From Ulota crispa (Eukaryota > Streptophyta > Bryopsida > Orthotrichales > Orthotrichaceae): a DNA stretch of 64,000 nucleotides. This document shows positions 12,322 through 25,200 of this stretch, piece by piece. Every line of letters begins with the position of its first letter. Within the stretch, counting starts at the first letter, position 1. The DNA lies in the NCBI GenBank assembly GCA_963920765.1, contig OY987246.1, positions 9,054,501 through 9,118,500 of the forward strand, written 5' to 3'. The position numbers were made by a program, and so were the translations under genes. Below the pieces are notes generated by a model. That model worked only from the letters and a program-made list of their open reading frames with translations. It ran no database searches and was not told where the DNA came from.

Positions 12322-12986
12322 TTGTTAAAGATAACTCCCTAGATTGTCCTATTGTTGACACTAGACCCCTTTTGAAATGCTCATATTGAAAGCAAAAAAA
12401 AAGATAGTAGAAAGATAGTATCACATGCGTGTGGTGACGGATATAAATGCTTATAGTTCAAAAAAGTTGACAACCTTAAATGAAAATGTGACCAGTGTGC
12501 AGTAATCTTGTGGCCAAGTACTTATGTCAAAAAGATGACAACTTGTCAACAAAGACTCATAACATTTAGTAGCCTAAAGAGAGACTACCTTTCCCTCTCT
12601 TCAAGTATCATTCATGAACTTCATCCTAACACCAAAAAAATAAAAATAAAATTTAATTAATTTTTTTCTTTTTAATTTTTTTTACATGGCTAGCCCCACA
12701 TCAATGTATGTGCACTAAACTGAGCCTCTCTTTCATAAACTCTCTGAAAAATTCAGCCAAGTGTCCCCATAGCTAAAGATGGGTTCTTCATTTGGACAAA
12801 AAGCAATTAATTCTCCCTCAAATGCTGCCATGTGTTTTCTTGCATTGGTTGAAATCCATTGGAATCCCACTTGAAAATTGTAAGCCAGCACTTGAAATTC
12901 AGTTGAAAAGTGAAATAGAGAGCTCTATGTGTTACATATACAGCAACAGCAGGGAAGTATGGCTAAGATTGTGCTGCTGTGAACAG
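12322..12986. other. Repeat flank and AT-rich DNA before allantoinase exons
   Basis: The first about 130 bp continue the dispersed repeat shared with 48.2 kb. The rest is AT-rich. I looked for earlier allantoinase exons here and found none. Confidence 0.45.
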
Positions 12987-13765
12987 GGATCACTTGAACC
13001 CGGAAAGGATGCAGACATTGTCGTCTGGGATCCAGAGGTGTTGTTCGTGATTGACAGCAAGTACCCCATTTACTTCAAAAACCGGGTATTCTAAACCTCT
13101 CGTTCCTCAACAAACCAATCCTTGTCTCATACTTGCATCTCATAATCTGAAAACACTGCATCCTCGCATACAAACTAAATTAAAATCTTGCCTTGAATGT
13201 GACAAAACCTCTCCTTTTCAGCACAGCAAGTCTCTTCTCATACTGCATATCTCAGGAGTTACTAGCGTAAAATGTAGAAACTACGAGAGAGACATTATAT
13301 AGGATGAGTTCTATTTTTCAAATTTACAAATTAGAAATTGCTTAGATATACCGTAGGGTAGTTAAAATGTTTTTTGAGTTAATATAAGTATTACAAGGTG
13401 TCTTTTATTTGGAAAGTAGATAGTTTAAGGTGGATTTGAATGCTGAAAAAAAAACATAGAGTCCAATAAATTACTTTACTCTTACGGGCCACCTTACCTT
13501 AAAATTTTAAAGAGTGACCCCGTGACGCGTCAAATTTGATATCCTCTGTGAATGTGATTTGAAAATCGTTCTGGCTAAGTATTATCATCATCTTCATGGC
13601 TATGTACAGGTGTCACCATACCTGGGTCACAAGTACCATGGCAAAGTGATCACTACAATTGCTCAAGGCCGGCACGTGTTCAAAGGTCGCCATGTCGAGA
13701 AAGCTTGTGGGGCGACTATTTTGCACACAAGTAATTTGCGTAGTCCTTCAGGAAAGGCTTATTGA
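12987..13765 (+). pseudogene. Allantoinase 3' fragment, last two exons
   Basis: Allantoinase opens the ring of allantoin in purine breakdown (usually about 500 residues, endoplasmic reticulum in plants). Exon A (12987-13085, 33 codons) has GKDADIVVWDPE, the typical near-C-terminal motif of this amidohydrolase family. Exon B (13610-13765) has YLGHKYHGKV, the glycine-rich VFKGRHVEKACG segment and a stop. The joint keeps the frame (AG acceptors, GT donor). The preceding roughly 400 residues, including the metal-binding His and Lys, are absent between here and the SufC gene. It is therefore a duplicated or truncated 3' piece, although the exons themselves are intact. An upstream exon too diverged to see cannot be excluded. 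Confidence 0.75.
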
Positions 13766-14420
13766 GATGGTATTTCTGCAGGTTTAGAGGGTTTTGATTG
13801 TACGAATGGAGTGGGAATTCTACTGCACAGTGGAGGGTGTTGTACCGCTGGTTTTGGAAGAATCGATTTGAGAAGAATGTGAGATAGCTGCAATGGAGGT
13901 AAGTGTCAGATTACCATGTTGCTAGCGACATAAATATACGTGTGTGCTTGACAAGCTCTAAGGTTTATTGTCTCGTCTACTTATGGAAGTTGTCCAGCTA
14001 TGTGGCTTTACTATCGGAGTTTATGTGAGTAGCCTTTAATATACTGAAGTGTGAGGGTAAAAGAGAATGATCCTGGCATTATGGCTCGGAACGAAAAGTT
14101 ACAGATTGGATGCAATTGAGACTTGGAGGTTATGTTTACGGGGGCAGCTCGAAACCATGCTCAACGACTCTGAGCATGGTACTTATTATTGGTTTGTCTT
14201 AGCGTTTTGTTGGATTGTTTTGGTTGGATTTTTTTTGGCACTAATAAGAGAATTTTAGATTCTCTTTTTATGTATTTTTTAATACCATATAAATAAATTG
14301 TGAATTTTTAAAGTACTTTTATGTATACCCAAGTTTTACGGTACGATCATATTAATCCTTGAACGTCGGCTGGGTGGTCGTGCTTGCCCTCTATAGTGGC
14401 ATCTACAGTGTTGTGGCAAG
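13766..14420. other. Intergenic DNA after allantoinase fragment
   Basis: No gene seen. A TTAA followed by TCCTTGAACG near 14355 resembles a transposon start, but no matching end was found. Confidence 0.4.
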
Positions 14421-14720
14421 TGCTCACTACTAAAATACTGTTTCTAAAGGTTGCAAAAGTCAATAGTGCATGGTGTGATTGGTGCCCTTATGAAAATTGT
14501 GAAAAGGGCAGTATGAGACCTAATACCATGGCTTTGAATTTGAAATTATTTTTTGCTTCCCATGGTGCACTGCTCACTACTAAAATACTGTTTCTAAAGG
14601 TTGCAAAAGTCAATAGTGCATGGTGTGATTGGTGCCCTTATGAAAATTGTGAAAAGGGCAGTATGAGACCTAATACCATGGCTTTGAATTTGAAATTATT
14701 TTTTGCTTCCCATGGTGCAC
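14421..14720. repeat. Exact tandem duplication, 2 x 150 bp
   Basis: The segment 14421-14570 is repeated directly at 14571-14720 with no difference that I can see. The 150-bp length is a multiple of three, so an ORF runs through both copies and shows the same 50 residues twice. There is no other sign that it is coding. Part of the unit resembles 7670-7750. Confidence 0.85.
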
Positions 14721-15452
14721 CATGTATCTATGGTCACTTCTACAAAAAAATCAGGTGCGAGTACTTTTCTTTGCAGTACATAGTGTTTTTTAGTGGCCGG
14801 AGGACAATTTTTATCCTTGCCGGCATATTACTTTGTGTAACAGGAAGATCAATTTGGGACGGAGGGAGTATTATTTTATTATTTAATACATAGAGAAATT
14901 GTTAATATTTTAGAACGTCGTGATTTTTTTAGGTCATACATTGCGATTTTTGACAGACATGCAATCTCAATCATTGAGAACAATCACCTAATATTGAAAG
15001 AGCAATTGAGAAACTCAAAATTTGAAATAATCAAGGTATGACTGCAAACTAAGCAATTATGAACCAAACCAAAATTCTTGGAAACATGACATATTTGTAG
15101 ATTTCTATAAATTTATCTTCATAAATTTGAACTGATATAAATACAAGATCCCCAATATTTTAGAGTTTCAAGTACATTATTTTGTGTTATACATCATGCA
15201 AAGTTGTATGTATTATATTGTATTTGTGAAAACACCACATTCAAATATCACTATTACTAAGTCAAATTTGATTAGTCATGGAAGTTTGCATGAAAAGATC
15301 TTACCACTATTTGTGTTTGTGTTAGTTCAATGTGATTACGTTTGTTCACAAACCATAAAGTTCTTTACATTTGTTCTAATTTATGGCTTCTTTTTACTGA
15401 AGTTGCAGAAAACATCACAAGTGACGTTTTTGAGCATAATACATAAAACAAA
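14721..15452. other. AT-rich DNA with one Stowaway-like end
   Basis: Contains GGGACGGAGGGAGTA at 14856-14870, the typical outer end of a Stowaway/mariner element. I found no matching left end, so it appears solitary. No gene seen. Confidence 0.45.
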
Positions 15453-15738
15453 GGGAAAATTTGAAAAATACCCCTGTAACTTTTTGTATTTTGAAAAGTA
15501 CCCCTATGAATTTCAAAATTGCAAAAATACCCCAATAGAATTGCAACAATATTATTGTCTTTTCTTAGTTCCATTGTATTCTAGAGTATTGTTGTGTAAA
15601 ACAATATTGTTGTTCAATGGAACTATGGAAAGACAATGATATTGTTGCAGTTCCACAAGGGTATTTTTGCAATTTCAAAGTTTATAGGGGTACTTTTCAA
15701 AATATAAAAAAGTACAAGGGTATTTTTCAAATTTTCCT
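15453..15738. mobile_element. Foldback MITE, family C
   Basis: A 286-bp inverted repeat beginning GGGAAAATTTGAAAAAT and ending with its complement (last base changed). Each arm has three TACCCC boxes spaced 29-30 bp, the same layout as family A although the intervening sequence differs. I could not find a convincing 9-bp target duplication. Confidence 0.7.
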
Positions 15739-16800
15739 AGATTTTAAGAAGCCCCAAGTGGATCACTTAGTGCATTTTAGAATTGACGTGCACCATAATG
15801 TAACAAGAATTTTATTCATTTGAGATAAAAATTATAACAAATTTACAAATAAAGAAGAGAACATTCAAAGTACAAAATTCAATATAAATAACATAGTTAA
15901 ATTGTAAATCTAAGGGATTAGTCTTATTTACAACCAATATAAGAGCACAAGATTTGGACTTATCCTATGCCCAAGATTGTATTTAGTATGTTTTTGTATA
16001 GGTAGTTGGGTATTTGAGGGGCTAGGCAATATTTTATAAAAAGTTAAAACAAAGGCAGCTTAACAAAAATTATAGGAAGTGAAAAAAACTCAAAATTTAA
16101 AACCAACCAAAGTGTCATAGCTTACATCATAGCAAAAAATAAATGTCAAAATTATATATAAATTTAAGTAAAAAAAAGTGCCTAACCAAAAAAAATAGAG
16201 AGTGATATAAATATCAAAATTTTGTGTAAACAAAGTTGCCCTAATTTGGGTCCAAACTAAAATAATAAAATGTGAAAAAAATGCAAAATATACTACCAAC
16301 CAAAATGTCTTAAAAATATAGGATGTAAAAAAGAAAACTAATTTTCCTACAATATTAAAATCCAGCCATCAAATACTCACATGTCTTTTTTGTACCTTTT
16401 ATCCAAATTAAACCTTCTTCTATAACTTTGTTTAGCAATTTTTTTTTTCTTATAAATAAAATAGCTTGAGGAAAAAAAATATCTTCTATGCTGTATAAGT
16501 AATTATAAAGTGCCCTAAAATATGTCATTTTGTCAAATTATATAGTTATAGGGGCCCTTTTATTTATGTTTGGAAAGTAAATAGCCCCCTAAAAAATAAC
16601 CTATTGCCGCACGAGGGGGGGGGTACTCAACATATAATGAGTGATCTATCCAAATAAGAAGCCATAAAGTAGTCCAGCCTCTAGAATCATGGAATTAAGC
16701 AAAATAGATAAAGTCAACTCATCTTACAAAATAAGATGTTCAAAATAGTTCCTTAGAATCAAGCTCAAATTTCAAATGGAATTAGCAAACTAGGTAAAGT
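15739..16800. other. AT-rich intergenic DNA
   Basis: About 1 kb of AT-rich DNA with a short G-run at about 16614-16622. No gene or clear repeat seen. Confidence 0.5.
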
Positions 16801-16809
16801 TAGTTGCCT

Positions 16810-17800
16810 AAGCCGTCACACTTCCTGGATGTTCACGTCATAAACCAGCTTTCCAAACCCCCTACGGATGATCACCTCCCATCCCTTGCACGATGGCCCC
16901 GACAAGTGGCCAGGATGCCATCAACAACATCCTCTTCTACCATCAAGTGAACCATGTCATTCAAATCATAAGCCCCTCTGCAAGGAGGAACTGAGCATGG
17001 GGGTCTAAAACGTCACTACGTGCCCAATTATTATCAGTAAAGCTGCTGAAGTATGTCCTCTAGGTCATTGCCCTCTTGGGCCTACCCACTGCAATCTCTA
17101 GTGCTTCACGGGCATGCATTAAGGCGTATCAACATTTGACCTTGTGAGACAAAATTGCATGTTTCTCCAACCAAGCCACGGTCTTTCAAAACTCACCAAT
17201 CTCCTTAGTAACCTTCAACGCCTGTGCCTTGGAGTCCTTTAACATCTCAATTTCTTCATCGACTTGCAAGTGTCAAAGCTTGTGAATTGCAGCCTCCTCG
17301 GTAATTCAACAATGCCTTGATGCAATCTCCTCCTGCAAATGTATGCTCCAACCTCTACAAGTAGCTCTTTGAGCTTCAAAGTCGCCTCCAACATAATGAT
17401 CTTTGAACATGCTTCAATCAAGTTTCTCACGAGTCTAATGTTCACGCCACCTTTTACCAATTCCACAAGAACCACACCTTGGCCACCTAAAAGCTCTCCA
17501 ATATATGACGCATGTTGAGGGGGAATTGCAAGTCTTGTCAAATCTTCAATCCAAACCCCTAAAGGAAGAAAATAGCCTTATTATGCAAAAGAGTTTTTCA
17601 CGCACTAAGAAATCCAATCCAGGTTGATAGGATGTGTAAGATCACTAGAAAGGATACCAAGGAGGAACTTCAAGGGGAGCTCCACATAAACAATTTCCAT
17701 AGTTGCTTTTGTATAATTAGGAGCACATTCCAAAGATGACAATGTCAAAGCTTGAGAACTCTTCTTCTCCCTTGAAGATGACGATGTCAAAGTAGAACAC
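16810..17800 (-). pseudogene. Decayed coding-like region, unidentified
   Basis: This stretch is clearly richer in GC than its surroundings. On the - strand it has blocks of plausible protein broken by stops and frame changes, the longest at 17239-17541 and 17605-17790. The readable parts are helical and rich in Leu/Glu/Lys. I do not recognise the family. A degraded plant mobile-element ORF is my best guess. Confidence 0.35.
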
Positions 17801-17949
17801 TTTTTATTTTATTTTTTTATGAAAGCCAAGGTGATCCCTTGCCCCTATTGGCCAAACACAGCAATGCTCAATTGGTTAACTGCCTTCCACGACTTCATAT
17901 AAAATCAAGAATCAGCACGGCAGTAGACCTCTAATTTAGACAACTCCAT

Positions 17950-18175
17950 TAAGCAATTTCTTCAGTACATTGTCCTACTTACGATAACATGAATTTCAAA
18001 TGCCTGAATCACTCAACAATCCAATTCTAACCACATCGCACTAAGTTAAGCAAATTTGAACACTAACTTACAAAAAACTGGCAAAAGCTAGAGGTGATCA
18101 AATGCGAGTAAGGATACAACTTGCTTAACACACGCTTTTGCATACACCAACTCAACGAGGATTAAAGCTAATGCG
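17950..18175. repeat. Dispersed direct repeat, copy 1 of 3
   Basis: About 200 bp matching 20935-21150 and 21265-21425 in the same orientation. Shared landmarks include ATAACATGAATT..AAATGCC and GAGGTGATCAAATGCGAGTA. It may be a remnant of a long terminal repeat or an untranslated end of a larger element. Confidence 0.55.
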
Positions 18176-18351
18176 TGCGGGTTCAAAAACTTGGTCCATT
18201 CTAAGGTTCATAGTCAAAATTCAAAGGCATGCAATTACTTCAAGAGCTAGTCCATCATGCTTATAAAGCTGTGTGGATGCGTATTTTGATAGATCATACT
18301 CTTAAGATGAGTTTTGGCAAAAATGCTTGTGTAGAAAATCTACTGTATTTA

Positions 18352-18682
18352 TAAGGAAAAATTTCATGACTACCTTTGAAGTTTGTAATATTAGCATAGA
18401 TATCCATGCATTTTCAGAAATTACACAAATAATACTCTTGGGACCAAAATTTTCAGGTTTTGTTTTGCTGTGCATGTCATTTTTTTTTTTTTTTTGTATA
18501 TATGCTGTTTCTTTTTTGTTTTATTACATTTTTTTCTTCAACATTGATCATGAAGGAAGTACAAATACAACAAATAAATGCTTAAAAATTATGGTCCAAG
18601 TGTATATGTGTAATTTTTGAAATAGTAGCAGGAATATCTATGTAAGTATTGCAAACTTCAGGGATATCCATGAATAAATTCT
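18352..18682. mobile_element. Degenerate family A foldback, copy 3
   Basis: About 330 bp matching family A in both arms (GGAAAAATTTCATGAC at the left, ATATCCATGAAT at the right) but with many substitutions and a long T-run in the centre. No target duplication can be recognised. An older insertion than copies 1 and 2. Confidence 0.65.
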
Positions 18683-18699
18683 ACTTTCAATTGTACATT

Positions 18700-20934
18700 C
18701 AATATCAAACACCTCTAAACTCTAATCTTAAATAATCAACAACAATCAAGAATCTGCATGGTGTTAGATTGAGAGGAGCGCGCCTTGGAAACACAAAGGG
18801 TGTTTTGCTGCAATTATGCGTCGCTGCCTAAAATTGTCGTTGGTCTTGATCTTCACTCTTTAAATTTTCAATCTTTAGTCTACCGTTGATTTATCCATTG
18901 GCTGACTCTAGGGATCAAAGGTCAAGGTAGAGATAAAAGCCCACTGAATGCGGGACGGGTAGATCGAGACAACAGACCCAAGCTACCGTCTGTATGACGG
19001 GATCCTAAAATCAAATTCACGATCTGCTGGCCAAAACTCTAGATCGTGAAAATAGAGCAAGTCTTGACAATGTAGGTGATCAATTCCACTTCGTCACCAT
19101 AACAATAAATGAGGTTAATTTTGGTTTAATCCAAACTGCCCGCAACAAGGTATACAAAACAAAATGAAAATGAATTGACAAAGAGCCTCCAAAACCGACT
19201 AGGAAAAACAAAACCACATCCTACACATACATAAAAAATAAACCCAAAATATTCCTCTTGAAGTCTTCATATCTTCAGATCTTCAAGTCTTCATGTCTTC
19301 AAGTCTTTATGTTTTAATAAAACCAATGGAGAAAATAATAAATAACAATTCCTAGAAAAGCTGCAACTTTCTATCTAGTGATACAGATGGCTCAAAAATC
19401 CAAATGTTAAATGCAATAGCAATTTGAAAAGCTCTTTTAATTTTCTAATATTTCACTAAATTTCAACTCAATCTAAGATATTGTCTAAAAGTTATGCGAG
19501 TTCAAAATAGATGCTCTTTTTCCTCTTTGCAAATTAAACATGGTCTCTACAAATTTCTATATTTTGTGTTTTACACATCATCTATAGAAACATAATATTA
19601 ATTTGAAAAGATGATATCACTGGCTATAATTTTTAAAATTTTCATTTTAAAATAAAACTTTGTCTGAAAGTTCTAGTCAATTAAAATGTGGGTTTCAATT
19701 TTTTAGAGAGCACCCAAACCCCCAATTTTTACCTACTATAACTTCTTCAATAAGACTTCAAATGGAATGATTGAAGACAATTCAAATATTTTTGACAACA
19801 AAATATTATTTCTAAAAATTTGAAAAAAAAACTTCATACAATCCAAAAGTTATAGCTCTTCAAAATTTTGGCCTTCTCCTAACAAAACGGCAGCCACTTC
19901 TAATCCTTCACACCTCCATAATTTTTTCTTCTAAACTTCAAATCTTGAGTTTAAGGACTTTCTAAAAAGCCAAGACTAAAATAAATACTCTCTTCATATC
20001 TTATTGCAAAATGATATACAGATTATAAACTATGGTTTGTCAAAGTCTCAGCCTTTTTTCATAGTTTGGTTTTTTGACTCCAAAATTCAAACACTCATAA
20101 TTTTTGCATCACAACTCCAAATCAAATTTGCAAATTCATTTTGATAAAATAATCACACAAGGAATAACTTTTCAAAATTTCAATTCAAAGTCATGTATAC
20201 ACAAAAAAATCTCTTACATCAAAGTTTTAAAATTTCTTCCTTCTTACCATCAACACTTATACATTAACTTCCAACAACTAAGGAATTTCCTCTTTTTAAT
20301 TTTGATCTTATCTAAGGTAGGGAAGTGGGACACATCAGCCTATGTCCCTCTTTATTGTAGCCTCACTATAGATGCCAAACCTCTTTTTTTTTCATACTTT
20401 TCCTATTTACTTTTAAATCCTTAGTATTTTTTATTCAAACAAAGACAAAATATATGAGCCTTCCAAAATTTCTAGATAAACATATAAAAATAATTAAATT
20501 ACAAAATAAACACTACCGTAAAGTAGACACGTGCCTTTGCGGTTATATAATAGAGTCAAACGCTTGTCTTCAGTCGCCAAATCAAAAACTTGATTAACTG
20601 GAAAAGCAATTGTCTCTGGCCGCCCGTTGGTCCGGGTTTGAATCCCATTGAACTCGCCGAATGGTGATGGTGGCCCACAACTTGGCAGTTAGTGAGGCAG
20701 GAAATTGGCCTAGCCAACTCGCTACCTATCCATTTGAGCTGTGCATATGATAAGACGGCGCAGCACACTAAAATCTATGGCCACTGCGCTGTCACCAAAC
20801 TGTGGTCCTTAACACGACCACCCCTTTTGCCACAATTATTGATTTATTGAAATCAATACAAACATAAATAAATAACGAGTATTTACATGATGGAAAGATT
20901 TCCATAAGGATAACGGTTATACACTTCTAGTTCA
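18700..20934. other. Repeat-derived intergenic DNA
   Basis: Mixed AT-rich DNA with a GC-richer island at 18760-19060 and another at 20560-20830. The second contains a tRNA B-box-like GGGTTTGAATCCC. No complete gene is supported. Confidence 0.4.
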
Positions 20935-21150
20935 TACAATTCCGTTATGCAATCAATACTGTATATCGTCATATTTACAATAACATGAATTCTAAATGCC
21001 TGAATGACTAAATAATTCAATTCTGACCACATCACATGATGTTAAGCAAAATTGAAAACTTATGGAAATTAGCAAAGGGTGGAAGTGATCAAAATTTCAT
21101 TGGCAACGACTTGTTTAACACACGCTGCTACTTTCACCAACTCAACGTAT
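20935..21150. repeat. Dispersed direct repeat, copy 2 of 3
   Basis: Diverged copy of the repeat at 17950-18175, same orientation. The similarity includes the tail running to CACCAACTCAACG. Confidence 0.5.
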
Positions 21151-21264
21151 TAATCTCTGCTTCCACTTGCACATCTAGTAATAAACACTTCTAAATTCTA
21201 ACTCTGAACAATCCAAGGCAATTAAAAATTTGCACGGCTATACACCTCTAGTTCATGCTCCATT

Positions 21265-21425
21265 AAACAATCTCTTCAGCAAATTGTTGTACTTGCAATA
21301 ACATGGATTACAAATGCCAAAATCACTAAACAATCCAATTCTGACCACAAAACACAGAGTTGAGCAAATTTGTAAATTTATGGGAATTGGCAAAGCCTAG
21401 AGGTGATCAAATGCGAGTAAGGATA
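21265..21425. repeat. Dispersed direct repeat, copy 3 of 3
   Basis: Third copy. It is closest to copy 1 at its right end (GAGGTGATCAAATGCGAGTA, 20 of 20 bases). Together with copy 2 it forms a local tandem. Confidence 0.5.
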
Positions 21426-22030
21426 TGATAACAAGCATAAGAAAATTGTGGAAACAAAGAAGAGCGTTCTAATGAACCACAAAGATTGATTAATCAAAGT
21501 CCTCAAGGAGCTTGGCATTTGGTAGTGCCCATGGAAACGCGGTGGATGTAAGTTTTGTGGTCGTTCAAGCTTTGCTTTGATCAAAGCCTTGACTCTTGGA
21601 GGGGACGTTGGTTTCCATTGTCCTTGTCATCACAGGATGTGCCAACGCAGCATCTACATGGGTTGTGGATTTACAAGAGTCTTCTGTACGTGACGTTCAA
21701 GAAACGCACGCTAAAATCTATCGGAATGTAGAGTCTTTGAAATTCACTAATTATTATAAATAATAGAATACAATCTTTTTTATGTATAGGAGAACACAAC
21801 CAAAAATAGAATACAACCTTTTTCTACGTCTTATCATCTATATTTATAAAAGAAGTCAGTAATCATGATTTGGATGAAAAGTAAAAGAAAGTAGAGTAAC
21901 AATAAAGTATGACAAATCACTACAAATTAAACCAATCACTAAAAGTTACACTACAACATTATTTTTTATTTGCTTCATTAGACGTTAACAACAGGTTGGT
22001 GGCAATTGCACCACAACTTTTTCTCCACAG
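21426..22030. other. Intergenic DNA
   Basis: No gene supported. The sequence between 21430 and 21720 is GC-richer but broken in all frames. Confidence 0.4.
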
Positions 22031-22205
22031 AAGGGGGGCATGGGGATAAGGGGGCACGAGGATAGGGGCATGGGGATTGGGGCACGGGAATAAGGGGCAT
22101 GGAAATGGAGGCACAAGATAGGAGGCAAATGATAGGGGCATGGGGATAGGGGGCATGGAGATAGGGGGCTCGGGGATAGGAGCATGGGATAGGGGGCATG
22201 AGGAT
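22031..22205 (+). repeat. G-rich minisatellite
   Basis: About 175 bp of degenerate roughly 16-bp units of the type GGGGCATGGGGATA on the + strand, with many runs of four to six G. ORFs seen on the other strand are simply translations of the repeat (Pro/His/Cys-rich). G-runs at this spacing could form G-quadruplexes. Confidence 0.8.
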
Positions 22206-25200
22206 AAGATTGCTATTGCAACAATTTTTTTATTGCAAAGATACTTTTGTTGCCTCCATTGGCACAACTGGTGCGTAAACTTGTATGACAAGAAAAGAAG
22301 CTGTCTAAGTGCTTGTATTTGTTCCTTTAAAATTTGACTCCATACTTTGTTGGATAGCTTTCTACCTTAGAGATGGAGAGATTTAGATGTTGTTTTGGTC
22401 GGAATTTTTAGTGAGTTGTAAATTTGAGTAATTGATAAAGATTAGTGTTGTTGATAATATATATGCCGATAATGTCATAGCTGAGCTCTTGGACTAAGTT
22501 TTTAAGTGTGATGTACATTAAATAATATCAAACTAAAAATGCATGTTGTTTAATTCTACAAGGATGGAGTTTAGCACCAAATGGTTAATACCTTAATATC
22601 ATATAATTATTCTTTTTACTTTCTTAAATATGAATATGTGTACATGTATGTATGTGTATACATGAATTGTCTGCATGTCTTCTTATGAATTGTAAAAAAC
22701 TCAGGTTCAAAAAAATTTGGAAATGAAATTATTATGAGTTACAGAAGGAAAATTGAGGGAAATTTAAGTTAAATGCAAAAGTTGCTCCTAAACCTTTAAT
22801 TTTAAACTTTGTTTTCCAACCAATAAACTTGAAACATAATCTAGTTTTTTTATTTTATTAAATCTATATTCTGAAACATGGTTGCGAGATCTCAATGTCA
22901 AACTTCAAAAAAATACATGTTTTTCTATAACATTTATAGAGTATAAGTGGCAGACAAACTATTTAGGATGCTTCCTCTTCTTGATTTTGCTCAGCATAGT
23001 TGTTTTGAATGTTGATATCAAGTTTTGAAAACAAAAACTTAAATTTGGTAAGTTACAATACCACAAATGTTATTTTCTCAATCAAGTTTTTGTTTGAAAT
23101 TTAAAATCTAAGTTGACTTGAATTCAATTCAAAATACCACAAACACAAACAATAAATGATTTTTTTTATATGAACAAGAATTGCTTGACCATTCATGAGC
23201 CACTTTTTGCCCTAAATGACGTTAGAACACTAAAAATTAATACTTCTACATTAAGAATTAATAAATCTACAATTATTCCTTTATACTAAGATGGATTTGG
23301 TCCAAAAAGCATCCTTCCAAACATTGCTATTCCCACTCATATTGAATTAGTTAAAATGAATTTTTGAAGTTGAAATGAGAAGGCATTTTGGAAACATCCA
23401 TGTCTTGAGATGCTCACCATTGGCACGTTGAAAACAAACAAATGGGCCTCAAACATTATTTAGTAATGCAAGGCATGGTTTTTTTTGGTCACCTACCTTA
23501 CTTTGTCATTTACATCTAATGCATTGTCATTATTGGTAAATATTCAAAACTTGTTTGAAATTTCATTTTTTCAAGTCACTTACACATATATGTTCTTTTG
23601 ATGAGACATTAAGATTGTCCTTTCAATTGTAATTAATTTGTAAACATCCTTCTATGAAGTGTCATGTGAATTGATTTAGAGATGCCCAACCTTATTCTCT
23701 ACTTTTTGATTGATTTGTGGACACTAGTTTTACATTTGTTGAGAACAATTAAACCTCTTGGATTTAGAACATTTTAGATTGAAGAATACAATAAATCCTC
23801 CAATAGCATGTGTGTGTCCCTCATTTTATTTTAGACACTTGTGCTTATAAATCAAGTGAAGGGACAATACTTGTACACCAATGTTGTATTTAGTAGTTGT
23901 GCTTGTACAATCATATTGTAGGTACTTGTATACAAACCCTCATCTATTGAGTGCAAATGGTTGTATAGAAACATCCACAACAAAATTTGAGAAATAAAAT
24001 CATTGCCTATAAGCATTGAGTCAAAATGAGCCTTTTGCACAATCAATTTCAACAAACAAAGTTAAAAAATCTAAATAATTTGGATTGGGTTTTCCTCATT
24101 GTGTAAACTATAAATTTCTCAAGAAGGTTATCAAGAATGCAGTTGACTTTTTTTAATAATCACACCTAAGGAATTTGTTGCTTTTAGAGTAAAAAAAACG
24201 TGCTCTCAATGCTTAAGTTTAAACTTATGATTTATAGATTTTATACCACCTAGAATATTTGTAATTACATATCCCACAAAATCTAGTACCTATACATTCA
24301 ATAAAGTTCCTTGCACTCACATCCACAATGTAGAATGTTCTACTTTTGTTAGGAACTCACAATTCAATCAACAAGTTTGAAATGAAAAAGAAACAAGCAC
24401 TCTCAAGTAACTATAGCCAAAAGTAACTATAGAGATGACCAACAAGTTGAAGAGAGACTTTTTGGACTATACAACCATTAAAACCAAGGACAAAATATGA
24501 CCCAAAATTGAAACCATCTTTTCTTTAGAAGCACTCACTAATATCGTAGTTCCACTATTGAATGATAAATCTTTGTAATATCTTTGTTCCATTATTGAAT
24601 AAACTTTGGAGTTGGCAATGAGTTACTTTTCATGTTTTTTGGACAATGTTAAAAACAATGTTTGCTAGAGCGACAAAACTATTTATATCCACAAACATGG
24701 ATGCAAAAATAGTCCAAATTCATCCAACTAGAGCAATATCATCTCAAGAATGTGGAGCATTTTAACAATATCACCCACTCAATGAGGAAGAAACATAGCC
24801 AAGTATTCTCTCAAAAAAATCATATCACTTATGAGCAAAATACTATCCCCGCAAAAGTACGGAGTGTGGGGTCTTCAACAAACACACTCATCTTTCTAAT
24901 ATTGGTGCATTACTTGATTTGTTCTTCAGGACTTTCTAGTAGATTCTAGAAGATTCTAGTAGCTTGGAATGTTCTACACCTAACCCTCTAGCACACTCAA
25001 AGCTCCTTCCCCAAATTAGGATTGCACTATTGGTCGGCTTGCGCTTTTTAGGCTTTTGAACCCATGGCATGGCCTTGATTTTCAATATACTACAAAATTA
25101 GCAAAGTAGATAGTCTCTAGCTTCTAGGAACCATTTGTGAGAGTGTATCATAAATCCTTTGATAAATCTCTAGCAACCACCTCTTCACATATTATTTTGA

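Noticed and set aside
14384..14893. A 169-residue ORF with a duplicated 50-residue block
   Set aside because: It exists because the exact 150-bp duplication keeps frame. The composition is that of the surrounding non-coding DNA.
20560..20830. tRNA gene or SINE suggested by GGGTTTGAATCCC
   Set aside because: The B-box-like motif is present, but no convincing A box, acceptor stem or tail could be found.
21959..22291. Pro/His/Cys-rich ORFs on the - strand
   Set aside because: Readings of the G-rich minisatellite in three overlapping frames.
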